DNA of 64,000 bases from CBDFLA01 sp965248915. Its GTDB lineage: Bacteria; Pseudomonadota; Alphaproteobacteria; M2410. The translations under genes were made by a program, and so were the position numbers. The notes under the pieces were generated by a model. It was not told where the DNA came from. It ran no database searches and saw only the letters and a list, made by a program, of their open reading frames with translations. Below are positions 1 through 9,262 of this stretch, piece after piece (position 1 is the first letter of the stretch; each line of letters begins with the position of its first letter). The stretch covers positions 1,364,001 to 1,428,000 of the forward strand of contig OZ252216.1 in the NCBI GenBank assembly GCA_965248915.1. The letters run 5' to 3'.

Positions 1-411
1 TGGTACTACCTCTATGTCGTCTTTGAAGATATCTATGCTTTCAGATTTCTCTATCGAAATCTGAGTGATATTGTTGGACGCGACAAAGACATCGGCCGAA
101 AGTTTGGCCGGCTCATGCAAGTCAAAAAGACCACAGCGGAAACCGTCTGTTTGCGATTGCGAGAACTTGAGATTTTGACCGCCACCGATGATGAAATCCA
201 AGCCATAGTGGAGACCATCGTGCTCACCCTCACCTACTGGCTTCCCTACTCAGGTCTGAGCCATGGCAACCAAGAACCAGCAGCCCTCATACACCGCGGC
301 GTCTTTCAGATCATGTCGATCGTCGCCCCCTATCTAGGCGACCATCAACGCACGTTCTACGATGAATGCAGAGACATCTTTTTGGATGCTGAGGCCGAAA
401 AAACTACTTAG
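1..411 (+). CDS. TetR/AcrR-family transcriptional regulator, C-terminal part (truncated by window edge)
   Basis: The frame is open from base 1, so the gene begins outside the window; the first Met at 115 is internal. The visible 136 residues are all helical and start with an aromatic-rich stretch (WYYLYVVFEDIYAFRFLYRN) of the kind seen in the ligand/dimerisation domain of some TetR repressors. The DNA-binding helix-turn-helix would lie upstream and is not visible. The stop at 409-411 overlaps the stop of the convergent POT transporter gene by a few bases. The target genes cannot be read from this fragment. Family assignment rests only on the C-terminal domain and is moderately sure. Confidence 0.6.
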   Translation, partial: WYYLYVVFEDIYAFRFLYRNLSDIVGRDKDIGRKFGRLMQVKKTTAETVCLRLRELEILTATDDEIQAIVETIVLTLTYWLPYSGLSHGNQEPAALIHRGVFQIMSIVAPYLGDHQRTFYDECRDIFLDAEAEKTT

Positions 412-1966
412 CGCCGTGCATGCCCTTCTTCAGGAGCGGCGAAATGATCAACAGTGCTGCAGCTGATCCAACCGCAATCCAGCCCACCTGGGAGTAGACA
501 TCGATATAGACCAACTTCGCCGCGGCAATATCGATTTCACCTCCCACCGTTTCCCCAGAACTCGTCATGCGCGCTATCAGTCCAGCGATGAAGTTTGCTA
601 CTGCAAACCCCATGAACCACACACCCATCATGAGACCAACGATCCGCGAAGGAGACAGTTTAGTCACCATGGAGAGACCGACAGGCGACAAACACAATTC
701 TCCGGTGGTGTGAAGGAGGTAAAGCAGAACAATCCAGATCATCGGGATCATGGCGGCACCAACGGATGACTTCATGCCAAAGGCAAGAACCAAGAACCCG
801 AGACCGACCTGCAACAATCCCAATGAGAACTTCACTGGGGTGTTTGGTTCCCAACCTCGTCTCGCCAATGCGACCCAGAGAATGGAAAAGATGGGTGCCA
901 AGGTGAAAATGAAGAGCGCGTTGATTGATTGGAACCACGTCGCCGGAACCGTCCAACCCATAAACTCACGATCAACAGCCCGGTCTGTCAGAAGATTGAC
1001 GGAAGAACCTGCTTGTTCAAAAAGGGCCCAAAACAAGATTGAAGGGATCATCAAAGACAGAGCAACGATCACCTGATCGCGTTCGATCTTGCTGCATTTC
1101 GTAAAGGCATAAACGAGAACGGCCGCGATGATCAATCCACCACTTCCTGTCAGGAGCTGCCCAACAAGTGCTTGGTGTTGCATTAACTGCCAACAGACAA
1201 ACACAATCAGAAAACCGCTGAGGTAAATGGTCGTTTCAATATTGAAGAAGAGGAAGGTTTTCTCTTTCAGTTTTTTTGGATCCGGTGGCTCTGCATGACC
1301 CTCCAAGAGCGGCTGTCCCCATAAGAAGATCACCAGGCCAAACAACATACCAACACCGGCCGCGCCGAACCCATATCGCCAACCGTAAAGCTCTCCAAGG
1401 GTTCCACAGACCAGGACGGCAAAAAACGCTCCAATGTTGATTCCCATATAGAAAACCGTGAAGCCGCCGTCGCGGCGTGGATCGTCTTCAGCATAGAGAG
1501 CGCCGACAATGGTTGAGATGTTGGCTTTTAGGAAACCAACGCCTGTGATGATCAGCGCCAAGGACAAGAAGAAGATTTGCAAGTAGAAATCGTCTTGAAT
1601 GACCGCACCGCCGTCAACCGAAGCAGGTGGACCTTCAAACGCCATGCCGAAGTGTCCAAGCACAAGAAGGATGGCCCCGTAGGTCACCGCCTTTCTTGAA
1701 CCCAGGTAACGATCAGCCAAAAGCCCACCCAGCACTGGAATGAGATAAACAAGCGCCGTATAGGCCCCATAGATCAATGCGGCTTTGCCATCAGCAAACA
1801 GGAAGTGTTTTGTAAGGTAGAAAATGAGAAGTGCCCGCATTCCATAATAAGAAAAGCGCTCCCACATCTCGGTCGCAAAGAGAATGAACAGTCCCTTCGG
1901 ATGCCCCAGGAGGTTTCCAGATTTGTAGTGTTCCGGAATCGCGTGACTACCTACATAATCGCTCAC
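404..1966 (-). CDS. POT/PTR2-family proton-dependent oligopeptide transporter
   Basis: Inner-membrane H+-coupled symporter of di- and tripeptides, major facilitator superfamily. The 520-aa protein has about 12-14 hydrophobic segments. The POT hallmark ExxERFxYY is present at residues 33-41 (EMWERFSYY), followed by GGLLADRYLGSRK at about 80-92 and the second PTR2 signature FYMGINIG near 172-179. The start is GTG at 1966, preceded by a GGGGGAGA ribosome site at about 1973-1980. Length and motifs are typical of bacterial DtpT/DtpA-like transporters; the exact substrate is inference. It ends tail-to-tail with the TetR fragment, which could be its regulator, although convergent orientation does not argue for that. 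Confidence 0.93.
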   Translation of the reverse strand: MSDYVGSHAIPEHYKSGNLLGHPKGLFILFATEMWERFSYYGMRALLIFYLTKHFLFADGKAALIYGAYTALVYLIPVLGGLLADRYLGSRKAVTYGAILLVLGHFGMAFEGPPASVDGGAVIQDDFYLQIFFLSLALIITGVGFLKANISTIVGALYAEDDPRRDGGFTVFYMGINIGAFFAVLVCGTLGELYGWRYGFGAAGVGMLFGLVIFLWGQPLLEGHAEPPDPKKLKEKTFLFFNIETTIYLSGFLIVFVCWQLMQHQALVGQLLTGSGGLIIAAVLVYAFTKCSKIERDQVIVALSLMIPSILFWALFEQAGSSVNLLTDRAVDREFMGWTVPATWFQSINALFIFTLAPIFSILWVALARRGWEPNTPVKFSLGLLQVGLGFLVLAFGMKSSVGAAMIPMIWIVLLYLLHTTGELCLSPVGLSMVTKLSPSRIVGLMMGVWFMGFAVANFIAGLIARMTSSGETVGGEIDIAAAKLVYIDVYSQVGWIAVGSAAALLIISPLLKKGMHGAK

Positions 1967-2007
1967 AGAGCATCTCCCCCTAGTATCTCATCTATGAAAC
2001 CGAACCC

Positions 2008-2847
2008 TCAAGCGTTGGATTCGGTAACCTCTTCATGCCATCGAAAGACGTTAAGCTCAATGAAAACGAATGCCAAGAGCCATAGGAACGCGTCCCAGAA
2101 GTCAAGGAAGACCCCATCAATCCACCAATAAACAGCAGCGCCAAACAATGTCCCGTAGAGAATAAACTTGGCGATCCCACCCAGCCAATTCGCGCGCGTT
2201 GATAATTCACGACCCAATTGAAGGCGCACATCGATTTCCAATACGACGACGACGAGAATCCATGCGCCAGCATTGATGACATCCGTCCATGCCAAATTGC
2301 GAAACAAGGTCAGGCCTGCATCATTGGAAATGATCGTGAGTTCACCAAGTTGATAGAGCGGTGCCCCATTAAACGCCGCACAATTCTCCATGGTGAGCGC
2401 AACATATTCATCAAGCGTTTCAACATAGGAAAACCCAGACGCAACCAGAGTACACGCATCCTTAACGCTAATCGGACTGAAAGAGTACGCCAGCATTAAC
2501 TTGGCCATGTATCCATAGAATGCGTAAACAATGAACATGTAGCAGATAGTCCGCAATCCATGCAGAGACCACTTCAAAATGCCTTTGATTTTTTCATCAG
2601 GCAAAATGAAGGTCTCCAACTCAAACATCAGCAACAAGACGACCCACGCTAGCGTGTCAATGGTTGCCGCGTACCCCTCAATAATCTGATCGAGCGCCAT
2701 TCCTTCTTTGAATAGTTCTGAAGAAGCAGCAAGATCTTCTCGCAACCATAGAAAAACATTGATCGAAAGCAGGACATAAATTGTGTATTTGAAGGCGGTA
2801 AACAGAACCATGCCAAAATGGCGTGAACTTGGATGGCTGGCTGTCAT
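2008..2847 (-). CDS. Conserved-looking integral membrane protein, function unknown
   Basis: 279 aa when started at the ATG at 2847, which has a strong GGGGG ribosome site directly upstream; an ATG 36 bases further up lacks one. There are about five or six hydrophobic segments: one near residues 12-30, one near 55-72, one near 85-110, a pair near 185-235 and a last one near 245-262. Between the early and late helices is a more polar region of about 70 residues holding two cysteines that may face the periplasm. I recognise no family. It sits upstream of, and in the same direction as, the POT transporter with about 40 bases between them, so the two may be co-transcribed. Confidence 0.75.
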   Translation of the reverse strand: MTASHPSSRHFGMVLFTAFKYTIYVLLSINVFLWLREDLAASSELFKEGMALDQIIEGYAATIDTLAWVVLLLMFELETFILPDEKIKGILKWSLHGLRTICYMFIVYAFYGYMAKLMLAYSFSPISVKDACTLVASGFSYVETLDEYVALTMENCAAFNGAPLYQLGELTIISNDAGLTLFRNLAWTDVINAGAWILVVVVLEIDVRLQLGRELSTRANWLGGIAKFILYGTLFGAAVYWWIDGVFLDFWDAFLWLLAFVFIELNVFRWHEEVTESNA

Positions 2848-3034
2848 AATCCCCCTTTCAATCAGTCCGCTCCATTTGGCCAAAGATCAATGTCTCTGCC
2901 AAGCTGTTCTTCGTCTCAAACCTAGGTCAATACCCTTTCTTCACTCGAGTTTTCATAATTTTGGCTGTTTACCAATGGGTCATTTCTTGCCATGTATTGT
3001 CAAAGGCCTGTACTGAGCCAGAAACCGGCATTCC

Positions 3035-3970
3035 ATGCATCAATATTCCTCAAAACCCAAGATCGGATTGGCCCTCGGCGGGGGTGTCGCGAGGGGATGG
3101 GCACACATAGGTGCTGTCCGAGCCCTAGAGAGAGCGGGATTTGCCCCTGATATAGTTTGTGGCACATCCATAGGCGCACTGGTCGGTGGTTTTTATCTTT
3201 CCGGCAATTTGGATCAACTCGAAGAATGGGCCCGTAGCCTCAATCGACGGCGCCTCATCTCGTATCTCGACATCGTCACAAAATCATCTGGCCTCTTCGG
3301 CGGCAAGAAGCTCGAGAAGCTCATGCTCAAGTACATTAACGGCATCACAATCGAAGAACTTGATCGCCCGTTTGCTGCCGTCACGACGGAACTTGCGACG
3401 GGCCACGAAATCTGGATTCAAAACGGGTCTTTAGCAAAAGGCATTGAAGCCTCTTACGCTCTTCCTGGCGTCTTTCCACCGGTTCGACATGAAAACCGCT
3501 GGCTTATCGATGGCGCATTGGTAAACCCAGTTCCTGTGTCTGCGTGTCGCGCCATGGGCGCTCGCCTTGTGATTGCCGTATCCCTAAACTACGATGCATT
3601 TGGCAAGAGCAATATTCAGTCAACCGATGAATTTGCAGACATGGATTTCACGCCTACCGATGACAACAATTCCAAAAGAGTGAACCGCCCCATGAGCGCG
3701 CAGCGCGTTCTCATGCGACAAGTATTTGGGACTGGGCAGAAGTCGCCCGGCATCGGAACCGTCATGCTGGGGTCATTGAACATCATTATGGACAGACTTT
3801 CCCGGTCTCGCATGGCTGGCGATCCGGCTGACGTTCTCATTGCACCGCGTATTGGGCACATCTCACTGTTGGAGTTCGACCGCGCGGAAGAGCTCATTCA
3901 GCTCGGAGAGGAGTCCGTTGAACAAGTCCTTCCGTTCTTAGAAGAAGCACTCGCCATCTTGAGTATCTAG
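3035..3970 (+). CDS. Patatin-like phospholipase family protein (RssA/YchK type)
   Basis: 311-aa cytoplasmic serine hydrolase, predicted to be an acyl hydrolase on membrane lipids. All patatin landmarks are present. The oxyanion-hole loop is GLALGGGVARGWAHIGAV near residues 11-28. The nucleophile elbow is GTSIG near residue 45. The catalytic aspartate motif DGALVNPVP is near residue 160. A C-terminal extension of about 100 residues follows. The ribosome site at the ATG is weak. It is transcribed divergently from the membrane protein at 2847 and convergently with the CBS protein. Substrate is unknown. A second, unrelated-looking patatin lies at 51621. Confidence 0.92.
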   Translation: MHQYSSKPKIGLALGGGVARGWAHIGAVRALERAGFAPDIVCGTSIGALVGGFYLSGNLDQLEEWARSLNRRRLISYLDIVTKSSGLFGGKKLEKLMLKYINGITIEELDRPFAAVTTELATGHEIWIQNGSLAKGIEASYALPGVFPPVRHENRWLIDGALVNPVPVSACRAMGARLVIAVSLNYDAFGKSNIQSTDEFADMDFTPTDDNNSKRVNRPMSAQRVLMRQVFGTGQKSPGIGTVMLGSLNIIMDRLSRSRMAGDPADVLIAPRIGHISLLEFDRAEELIQLGEESVEQVLPFLEEALAILSI

Positions 3971-3983
3971 TTTTGGGTATGCT

Positions 3984-4415
3984 TTAGCCGTTCGCGATGT
4001 AGGACTTTAGCGCGTCCGCTTCGCTTTCCACTTCCGCCATGCGGAACTTGACCACATCCCCGATGGAAATAATTCCTGCGAGCCGACCCTCATCGAGAAC
4101 CGGGAGATGTCGTATGCGCCTTCGGGTAAACAAGCCCAGCAAATGGTCGACAGAATCTGAGAACTCACACGTCACAACTTCGGTCGTCATATAGTCACGA
4201 ACAGGGCGTGAAAGTATGGTGGCACCGTCTTTCTTCAAGGCGCGAATAACGTCTCGCTCCGAAATGACGCCACAGACGTTTTGACGGTCTTCCAACACCA
4301 CAGCCGCGCCAATCCTCCGGTTACAGAGAAGCTCAATCGTGTCGGAGATCATCTGTCCCGGCTCGACTGTATAGACCGCATTCCCCTTTTCCCCGATGAT
4401 TGTCGAAACATGCAT
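3984..4415 (-). CDS. Tandem CBS-domain protein
   Basis: 143 aa, almost entirely two CBS motifs (about residues 8-60 and 72-128), the pair that forms a Bateman module binding adenine nucleotides. Each repeat ends with the usual sheet-and-helix pattern, seen here as VCGVISERDVIRALKK and LAGIISIGDVVKFR. No catalytic or membrane domain is attached, so a stand-alone sensor or regulator role is likely. GGGAG at about 4424-4428 precedes the ATG. The upstream region holds a perfect 15-bp inverted repeat (4496-4541). Alphaproteobacteria commonly carry several such small CBS proteins; the partner is not evident here. Confidence 0.9.
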   Translation of the reverse strand: MHVSTIIGEKGNAVYTVEPGQMISDTIELLCNRRIGAAVVLEDRQNVCGVISERDVIRALKKDGATILSRPVRDYMTTEVVTCEFSDSVDHLLGLFTRRRIRHLPVLDEGRLAGIISIGDVVKFRMAEVESEADALKSYIANG

Positions 4416-4495
4416 AGTTGGTTCTCCCTTCGCGACACTTGTCAGCGTTTGCGGGATGTCATGTTTGCATCCCTTGCGAGCCCAATTTTCGGCTC

Positions 4496-4541
4496 ATTCC
4501 TTAGCGAACACAAGAAAAGCTCCTATTGTTCGCTAAGGAAT
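4496..4541. promoter_or_regulatory. Perfect 15-bp inverted repeat upstream of the CBS gene
   Basis: The left arm ATTCCTTAGCGAACA (4496-4510) and the right arm TGTTCGCTAAGGAAT (4527-4541) are exact reverse complements separated by 16 bases. A second, weaker dyad (CATAC 4543-4547, GTATG 4556-4560) follows. Neither side has a T-run, so it does not look like an intrinsic terminator. It lies about 80-125 bases upstream of the CBS start and just after the end of the DUF4389 gene. An operator for a dimeric regulator or an RNA hairpin is possible. Confidence 0.5.
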
Positions 4542-4635
4542 ACATACCACAAATTGTATGATTTTACAAAATGTCGCATAGATGTGGCGTTTTTAGAAAT
4601 GCTCGCGGGGCGGGTGCGTTCAATTTGATCGAAGG

Positions 4636-5028
4636 CTACGCGTTCTCAACATTCGGGAAAGCCCCAAACGGACAGGGCCGTTCGTCACTCGAATAACCAA
4701 GATACGCACCGATCTGGCGCATATATTCAGCCAAGTTGGCGGTAAACTTCTTCAGATCATCATTGGCTTCGCCATTGACCAAGCTGAAGATAAATTGAAC
4801 CAACGCCAAGAGGCAGATCGCCCAAAACACGAAGTAACCAATAAATCCAAACAGAATCATGCACAAAACACGCTCAACAATCTTGCCTACGTTATGGTCT
4901 GGCTTGTCTTGGTTAATCTGTTCAGTTCCGCTGTCTTGTGCACTGGCAGACGACTGCGCGGCGCTTTCGGTCGAATTTGATGGGGTTTCTGGAGAATTAT
5001 CTTCGCCAGGCTTATCGGTTTCGCTCAT
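4636..5028 (-). CDS. DUF4389 domain-containing membrane protein
   Basis: 130 aa when started at the ATG at 5028, preceded by AAAGGAG; an in-frame ATG 14 codons upstream has no such site. The N-terminal 50 residues are a polar, Ser/Glu/Pro-rich tail. Then comes one long or two close hydrophobic segments (about residues 55-80) and the typical DUF4389 end, with a final SSDERPCPFG stretch. The family is uncharacterised and usually membrane-embedded. It sits after the rhomboid gene on the same strand with about 95 bases between. Confidence 0.8.
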   Translation of the reverse strand: MSETDKPGEDNSPETPSNSTESAAQSSASAQDSGTEQINQDKPDHNVGKIVERVLCMILFGFIGYFVFWAICLLALVQFIFSLVNGEANDDLKKFTANLAEYMRQIGAYLGYSSDERPCPFGAFPNVENA

Positions 5029-5123
5029 TGAAACTCGCTCCTTTAGGGGCCGCATGGGATCTATTGTCAATCTAATGTGGGCAACACAAAAGGAACTTCA
5101 AGCCCCGAAAATCATTGGGTCAC

Positions 5124-5888
5124 TTACTTAACGATCCGAATATGTGAACGGTCCTTACCGTTCCCTCCTGATCCACCTCCAGATGAAGAGCCGCGACCAT
5201 ACCCATCAAACCAGGGGAAAAGAAGCAAGCCTGCAATGTATCCAACCAGATGAACGTCCCACGCGACCAACGCGCCTCCGCTCAGTCCGGCGCTTAGGCC
5301 AAAGACAAGATTGATGGCAATCCAAACACCTGAAAACGCCAGCACACGACGATCTGTTAACGGCATGATCAATCCTTGCGAATGACCAGACTGCATCATG
5401 CCGCCAACGCCACTTTCACCAAACAGAGCAAATCGAACGGCCGCCCCCATGAGGGCGGAAACACCGCCAGAGGCACCTATCAAGTGTGAGGAACTACTTG
5501 GAACCAAAAGCAAGTGAGCAAGCGCCCCTAAGACACCGCAGGCGAGATAGAATGAGATTAGTCGCCGTGTTCGCCATCTTCGAGCAAGCGGCGTTGCGAA
5601 GACTAACAGCCAAAGAGAGTTGAAACCTACATGCATGAAGTCCCCATGCAGGAACATATAGGAGACAAATCCGATACCCTGTTCAAATAGTGAGAAATTC
5701 CCGCCACTGGTGTACTTCACAGGAATGAATGAAAAATAGGCCATGAGCTCAAGATTCAAACCATGTGGCAGAATTTGGCGAATCACATGAATGCCAAAGA
5801 TAACCCCGATCATCCACACCACAATACGCGGCGCATTAAACATAGGGGGATTGGATCGACCTTGAGGGCCAGGATTGCGAATGACCAT
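5124..5888 (-). CDS. Rhomboid-family intramembrane serine protease
   Basis: 254-aa polytopic inner-membrane protein with six or so hydrophobic segments. The catalytic serine sits in HLIGASGGVSALMG (Ser140) and the catalytic histidine in DVHLVGYIAGLLLF (His213), the Ser/His dyad of rhomboids. The HGDFMHVGFNSLWL segment near residues 81-94 is the usual helix-2 motif. The C-terminus is a Gly/Ser-rich basic tail. It starts 4 bases downstream of the stop of the DsbA-like gene, so the two are likely co-translated. Substrates are unknown. Confidence 0.92.
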   Translation of the reverse strand: MVIRNPGPQGRSNPPMFNAPRIVVWMIGVIFGIHVIRQILPHGLNLELMAYFSFIPVKYTSGGNFSLFEQGIGFVSYMFLHGDFMHVGFNSLWLLVFATPLARRWRTRRLISFYLACGVLGALAHLLLVPSSSSHLIGASGGVSALMGAAVRFALFGESGVGGMMQSGHSQGLIMPLTDRRVLAFSGVWIAINLVFGLSAGLSGGALVAWDVHLVGYIAGLLLFPWFDGYGRGSSSGGGSGGNGKDRSHIRIVK

Positions 5889-5892
5889 AGAT

Positions 5893-6501
5893 CTAGGACT
5901 TTCCGGCGCGGGTCAGGGCGGCTTCAACCAAAGGCAATCGGTCATTGCCAAAATACATATCGTCTCCAATAAACATTGTCGGCGAACCAAAACCACCACG
6001 GGCGATCAATTCATCGGTGTTTGATTTGAGCCGATCTTTGATAACCGGCGCGTTGGCACGCTCAAAGAAGTGTTTTGGCTCAAGACCGACCCTCTGGCAA
6101 ACTTCCTCCAATACAGGCTCCTGCGAAATATCTTTCAGATCACCCCAATAGGCCTCAAACACCGCCCAAGAGTAAGGGACGATGCAATCTTCTTCTAGGG
6201 CCACAAAGGCGCCCCGCATGGGCAACACGGCACGTACAGGAAACACGGGTGGCATCCCAATCTTAATGTCACAGAGCCGCGCCCAGTCAGCCAGATCTTT
6301 CATATAGTACTTCATCTTTATCGGCTCGGGATTGGCCCGCTGCTCATACACGCTTTTGTTAACAGCATTGAAGACACCGCCAACAAGAATCGGCTTCCAG
6401 GCAATCTCCGCATTACATCGCTCAGCAAGTTTGTGAATGCGACTAAAGGCAAGATATGTCCAAGGACTTGAGCAATCGTAGTAGAAATCCATTTGAGCCA
6501 C
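5893..6501 (-). CDS. 2-hydroxychromene-2-carboxylate isomerase family (DsbA-fold) protein
   Basis: 202 aa with a thioredoxin/DsbA-like fold of the kappa-GST type. The N-terminus MDFYYDCSSPWTYLAFSRI has the characteristic SPxTYLA motif that replaces the CxxC of true DsbA; a C-terminal FGSPTMFIGDDMYFGNDRL segment completes the active site in this family. Members isomerise hydroxychromene carboxylates in aromatic degradation using glutathione, but many homologues have no known substrate and nothing nearby suggests aromatic catabolism. The GTG at 6501 has GAGGG at a good distance; the ATG at 6492 is the alternative. Followed within 4 bases by the rhomboid gene. Confidence 0.88.
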   Translation of the reverse strand: MAQMDFYYDCSSPWTYLAFSRIHKLAERCNAEIAWKPILVGGVFNAVNKSVYEQRANPEPIKMKYYMKDLADWARLCDIKIGMPPVFPVRAVLPMRGAFVALEEDCIVPYSWAVFEAYWGDLKDISQEPVLEEVCQRVGLEPKHFFERANAPVIKDRLKSNTDELIARGGFGSPTMFIGDDMYFGNDRLPLVEAALTRAGKS

Positions 6502-6798
6502 AGGTGAGCCCTCGCGTAGTGCTGCGGCGCTTCATGGTGCAGCATGGTTAACATAGTTACCGCCACTTCCTACCTGGCCCGTACCACTTACGGCAACAGT
6601 TCAGTTCGTCCCCTATACCATCAACTTAACAACGAACAACCGCTCGTCCCATCAAGACTGGCACAAAAACTGCTCTTTCATGGACCAACGCAGATCGGTC
6701 AACCGTCTGCACCGTGTTGGAACAATGGGATCGAAGAAAACGAAAAAGCCGCCGCGCGCTTCGCGAGAACGCTTACGTCTCCGGTCATAGGGTCGAAA

Positions 6799-7374
6799 AT
6801 GGAACACTTCTTAACTCAAAGACTGCATCGCTACTGGCAGTCACTCTGCGATGGCCAACGACCGCCCCTCCGGCGACAACTCGAGCCCCATCTCATCAAA
6901 GCCATCCTGCCTCACGCGTTCATCCTCCAGAGGATCGATGATCGTCATTTGGTCTTCCGCCTCGCAGGAACGAGAATTTGCGAACTCTATGGCCGCGAAT
7001 TCCGAGACCACAATTTTCTACAAATGTGGGAAGACCCTGCCCGTCGAAGTGTCCGTCTCCTGGTTAACGAACTCATGATCACGGGCGCCCCAGGACTGAT
7101 CAATTACAACGCTGAAACCTTTGACAAGCACGAGATCCCTTCCGAGATTTTACTGCTTCCAATGCGTGATGATGCTGGACAATCCTCAAGGCTTCTAGGG
7201 TGTGCTATCCAATTAGACACCGCCAAAGAACTAAAGGGAAAGATGATTGTGAGCCAGGCCATCTCGTCGGTGCATAAGTTGAATGCGCGGGCTGAACTAT
7301 TCACGCCAATCGCAGCGGCTCACGCACTTCATGGGACAACACCGCCTTATCTCAAACTGGTTCACTCAAGTTAG
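6799..7374 (+). CDS. PAS_5-type single-domain PAS protein
   Basis: About 191 aa from the ATG at 6799. The segment RLHRYWQSLCDG followed by a variable stretch, then VFRLAGTRICELYGREFRDHN, is the signature of the alphaproteobacterial PAS_5 (DUF1217-like) sensors. No kinase, cyclase or HTH domain is attached. The same frame is open upstream to 6544 but that stretch is low-complexity and lacks conservation, so I prefer the internal Met next to the domain; the ribosome site there is weak and the start is uncertain. Role unknown; members are often thought to sense or regulate in trans. Confidence 0.75.
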   Translation: MEHFLTQRLHRYWQSLCDGQRPPLRRQLEPHLIKAILPHAFILQRIDDRHLVFRLAGTRICELYGREFRDHNFLQMWEDPARRSVRLLVNELMITGAPGLINYNAETFDKHEIPSEILLLPMRDDAGQSSRLLGCAIQLDTAKELKGKMIVSQAISSVHKLNARAELFTPIAAAHALHGTTPPYLKLVHSS

Positions 7375-7472
7375 ATCGCTGGCGCGCGGCCAGCGACAAA
7401 AGACAACCGCGCAAACACACACAGCGCCCAAAAAACCCGTCATCTTGGCGGACTTTTCTTTGTTGACGTGAG

Positions 7473-9119
7473 CTAGGCAGCGACCCCTTCCTTGTCTTCT
7501 TTGACAGCGATGTCCAATGGCCCGAGCGGATTCCTGCCCAAGATCATATCTGAAGCTTTCTCAGCAATCATGATTGTTGGGGCATTGGTGTTTCCGCCCA
7601 CGAGCGTCGGCATGACAGATGCGTCAACAACCCGAAGTCCTTCCATGCCACGCACTTTCAACTCGCCATCCACGACGGCCATGTCATCGTTGCCCATCTT
7701 ACAGGTTCCAACAGGGTGATAGATGGTCTCAGCGGTTTTTCTAACCCACTTGTCAATCTCATCGTCCGTTTGAATTTCTGATCCGGGCATGAGCTCAGGC
7801 CCCCTGTAAACATGGAAGGCGTCTTGAGCGATGATCTTACGGGTCATTTTGACCCCTTCTCGCATCGTGATCCTGTCGGCTTCTGACTCCAAATAGTTCG
7901 GTTGAATCATCGGATGATCCTGTGGATCCGCAGACCGCAGCCCAACGAACCCTCGGCTCTCGGGGCGCAGTTGGCAGATGTGAACGGTAAACCCATGTCT
8001 ATCCGCCTTAACACGTGCGTGGTCAGTCATGACCGCGTTAACGAAGTGCATTTGGATGTCCGGTATCTCAAGCTCAGAACGTGTTTTCAGGAAACCACCA
8101 GATTCTAGACCTTGTTGTCTTCCAGCCCCCGTCCCAAATGCCAAATACTGCATGCCGGTCAAGAGCGATCGGTGAAGCTTTGTTTGCGTGTACAAAGTGA
8201 CAGGTTTGGTGCTTTCATATTGAATTGTGCAATCCAAGTGGTCCTGAAGATTTTGCCCAACCCCCTTGAGATCATGAACAGGATCAATGCCGAACTTGGA
8301 GATTTGATCCGCATCACCAATGCCTGAGAGTTGCAATACCTGTGGCGAATTTACGGCCCCGCCACACAAAATAACCTCGCCATCGACCCAAGCATAACTC
8401 CGTTTCTTTTTGCGAATGTACTCGACACCAATCGCCCTGCCCCCTTCGGTCAGTATGCGTGACGTCAGCGCTCCGGTTTCCACAGTAAGGTTGGGACGAT
8501 CAAGGATCGGCGTAAGATATCCGCGCGCCGCGCTCCATCTTTTCCCCTCATGGACAGTTAGATCGTATGAGCCAACACCTTCCTGAGCAAACCCGTTGAA
8601 ATCATCGGTGTGCGGGAAGCCCGCCTCACGCCCAGCCTCTACAAACGTTCGAAAGAGCGGCGCGCTGGACTTTCCGGACGATATGCGCAGCGGACCATCC
8701 CCGCCGTGAAACTCATCACCACCGTCTTCATGACTTTCAGACCGCTTGAAATAGGGAAGGACTTCACGAAAACTCCACCCCTTCAATCCCATTTGGCGCC
8801 ATTGGTCGTAATCGCGCGCATGACCACGAATATAGATCATGCCGTTGATCGAACTGGAACCACCCAGAACCCGTCCTCGTGGCCAGTAAAGCTTGCGTCC
8901 ATCCAGGTTCCGTTGACCCTCTGTGTAAAAATACCAGTTTAGCTTGCTCTCTCGCGAGATCAGCGTGCCAACACCTGCCGGCATGTGAATGAGAGGTGAC
9001 TTGTCCTTGCCCCCAGCTTCAAGCAACAAGACCTTGTTGTTTGGATCCTCAGAGAGGCGGTTCGCTAAAACACATCCGGCACTTCCGGCGCCAATAATTA
9101 CATAGTCATATGATGGCAT
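7473..9119 (-). CDS. GMC-family FAD-dependent oxidoreductase (choline/alcohol dehydrogenase-like)
   Basis: 548 aa. FAD-binding dinucleotide fold at the N-terminus (VIIGAGSAGCVLANRL; GxGxxG at residues 10-15). GMC signature 1 is PRGRVLGGSSSINGMIYIRG and signature 2 is GGAVNSPQVLQLSGIG. The C-terminal block YHPVGTCKMG, with the catalytic His, is followed by NTNAPTIMIAEKASDMI. Family members oxidise choline or medium-chain and polyethylene-glycol alcohols (BetA, AlkJ, PegA). No betaine genes (betB, betI) adjoin, so a generic alcohol dehydrogenase is as likely as choline dehydrogenase. AGGA precedes the ATG. It stands alone and overlaps nothing functional. Confidence 0.93.
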   Translation of the reverse strand: MPSYDYVIIGAGSAGCVLANRLSEDPNNKVLLLEAGGKDKSPLIHMPAGVGTLISRESKLNWYFYTEGQRNLDGRKLYWPRGRVLGGSSSINGMIYIRGHARDYDQWRQMGLKGWSFREVLPYFKRSESHEDGGDEFHGGDGPLRISSGKSSAPLFRTFVEAGREAGFPHTDDFNGFAQEGVGSYDLTVHEGKRWSAARGYLTPILDRPNLTVETGALTSRILTEGGRAIGVEYIRKKKRSYAWVDGEVILCGGAVNSPQVLQLSGIGDADQISKFGIDPVHDLKGVGQNLQDHLDCTIQYESTKPVTLYTQTKLHRSLLTGMQYLAFGTGAGRQQGLESGGFLKTRSELEIPDIQMHFVNAVMTDHARVKADRHGFTVHICQLRPESRGFVGLRSADPQDHPMIQPNYLESEADRITMREGVKMTRKIIAQDAFHVYRGPELMPGSEIQTDDEIDKWVRKTAETIYHPVGTCKMGNDDMAVVDGELKVRGMEGLRVVDASVMPTLVGGNTNAPTIMIAEKASDMILGRNPLGPLDIAVKEDKEGVAA

Positions 9120-9262
9120 TATTGAAATTTCCTGCGCTTGTTCCTGGTTCGTTGGCCAACGTTCTTCGTTCCCTCGCCTTGATAATAGATGCTAGAACCA
9201 GCGCCACAAGCACGTCTTTAAGAAAAATGACGGCGCCGTCAAATAGTCACAAGGCTTGCCTC

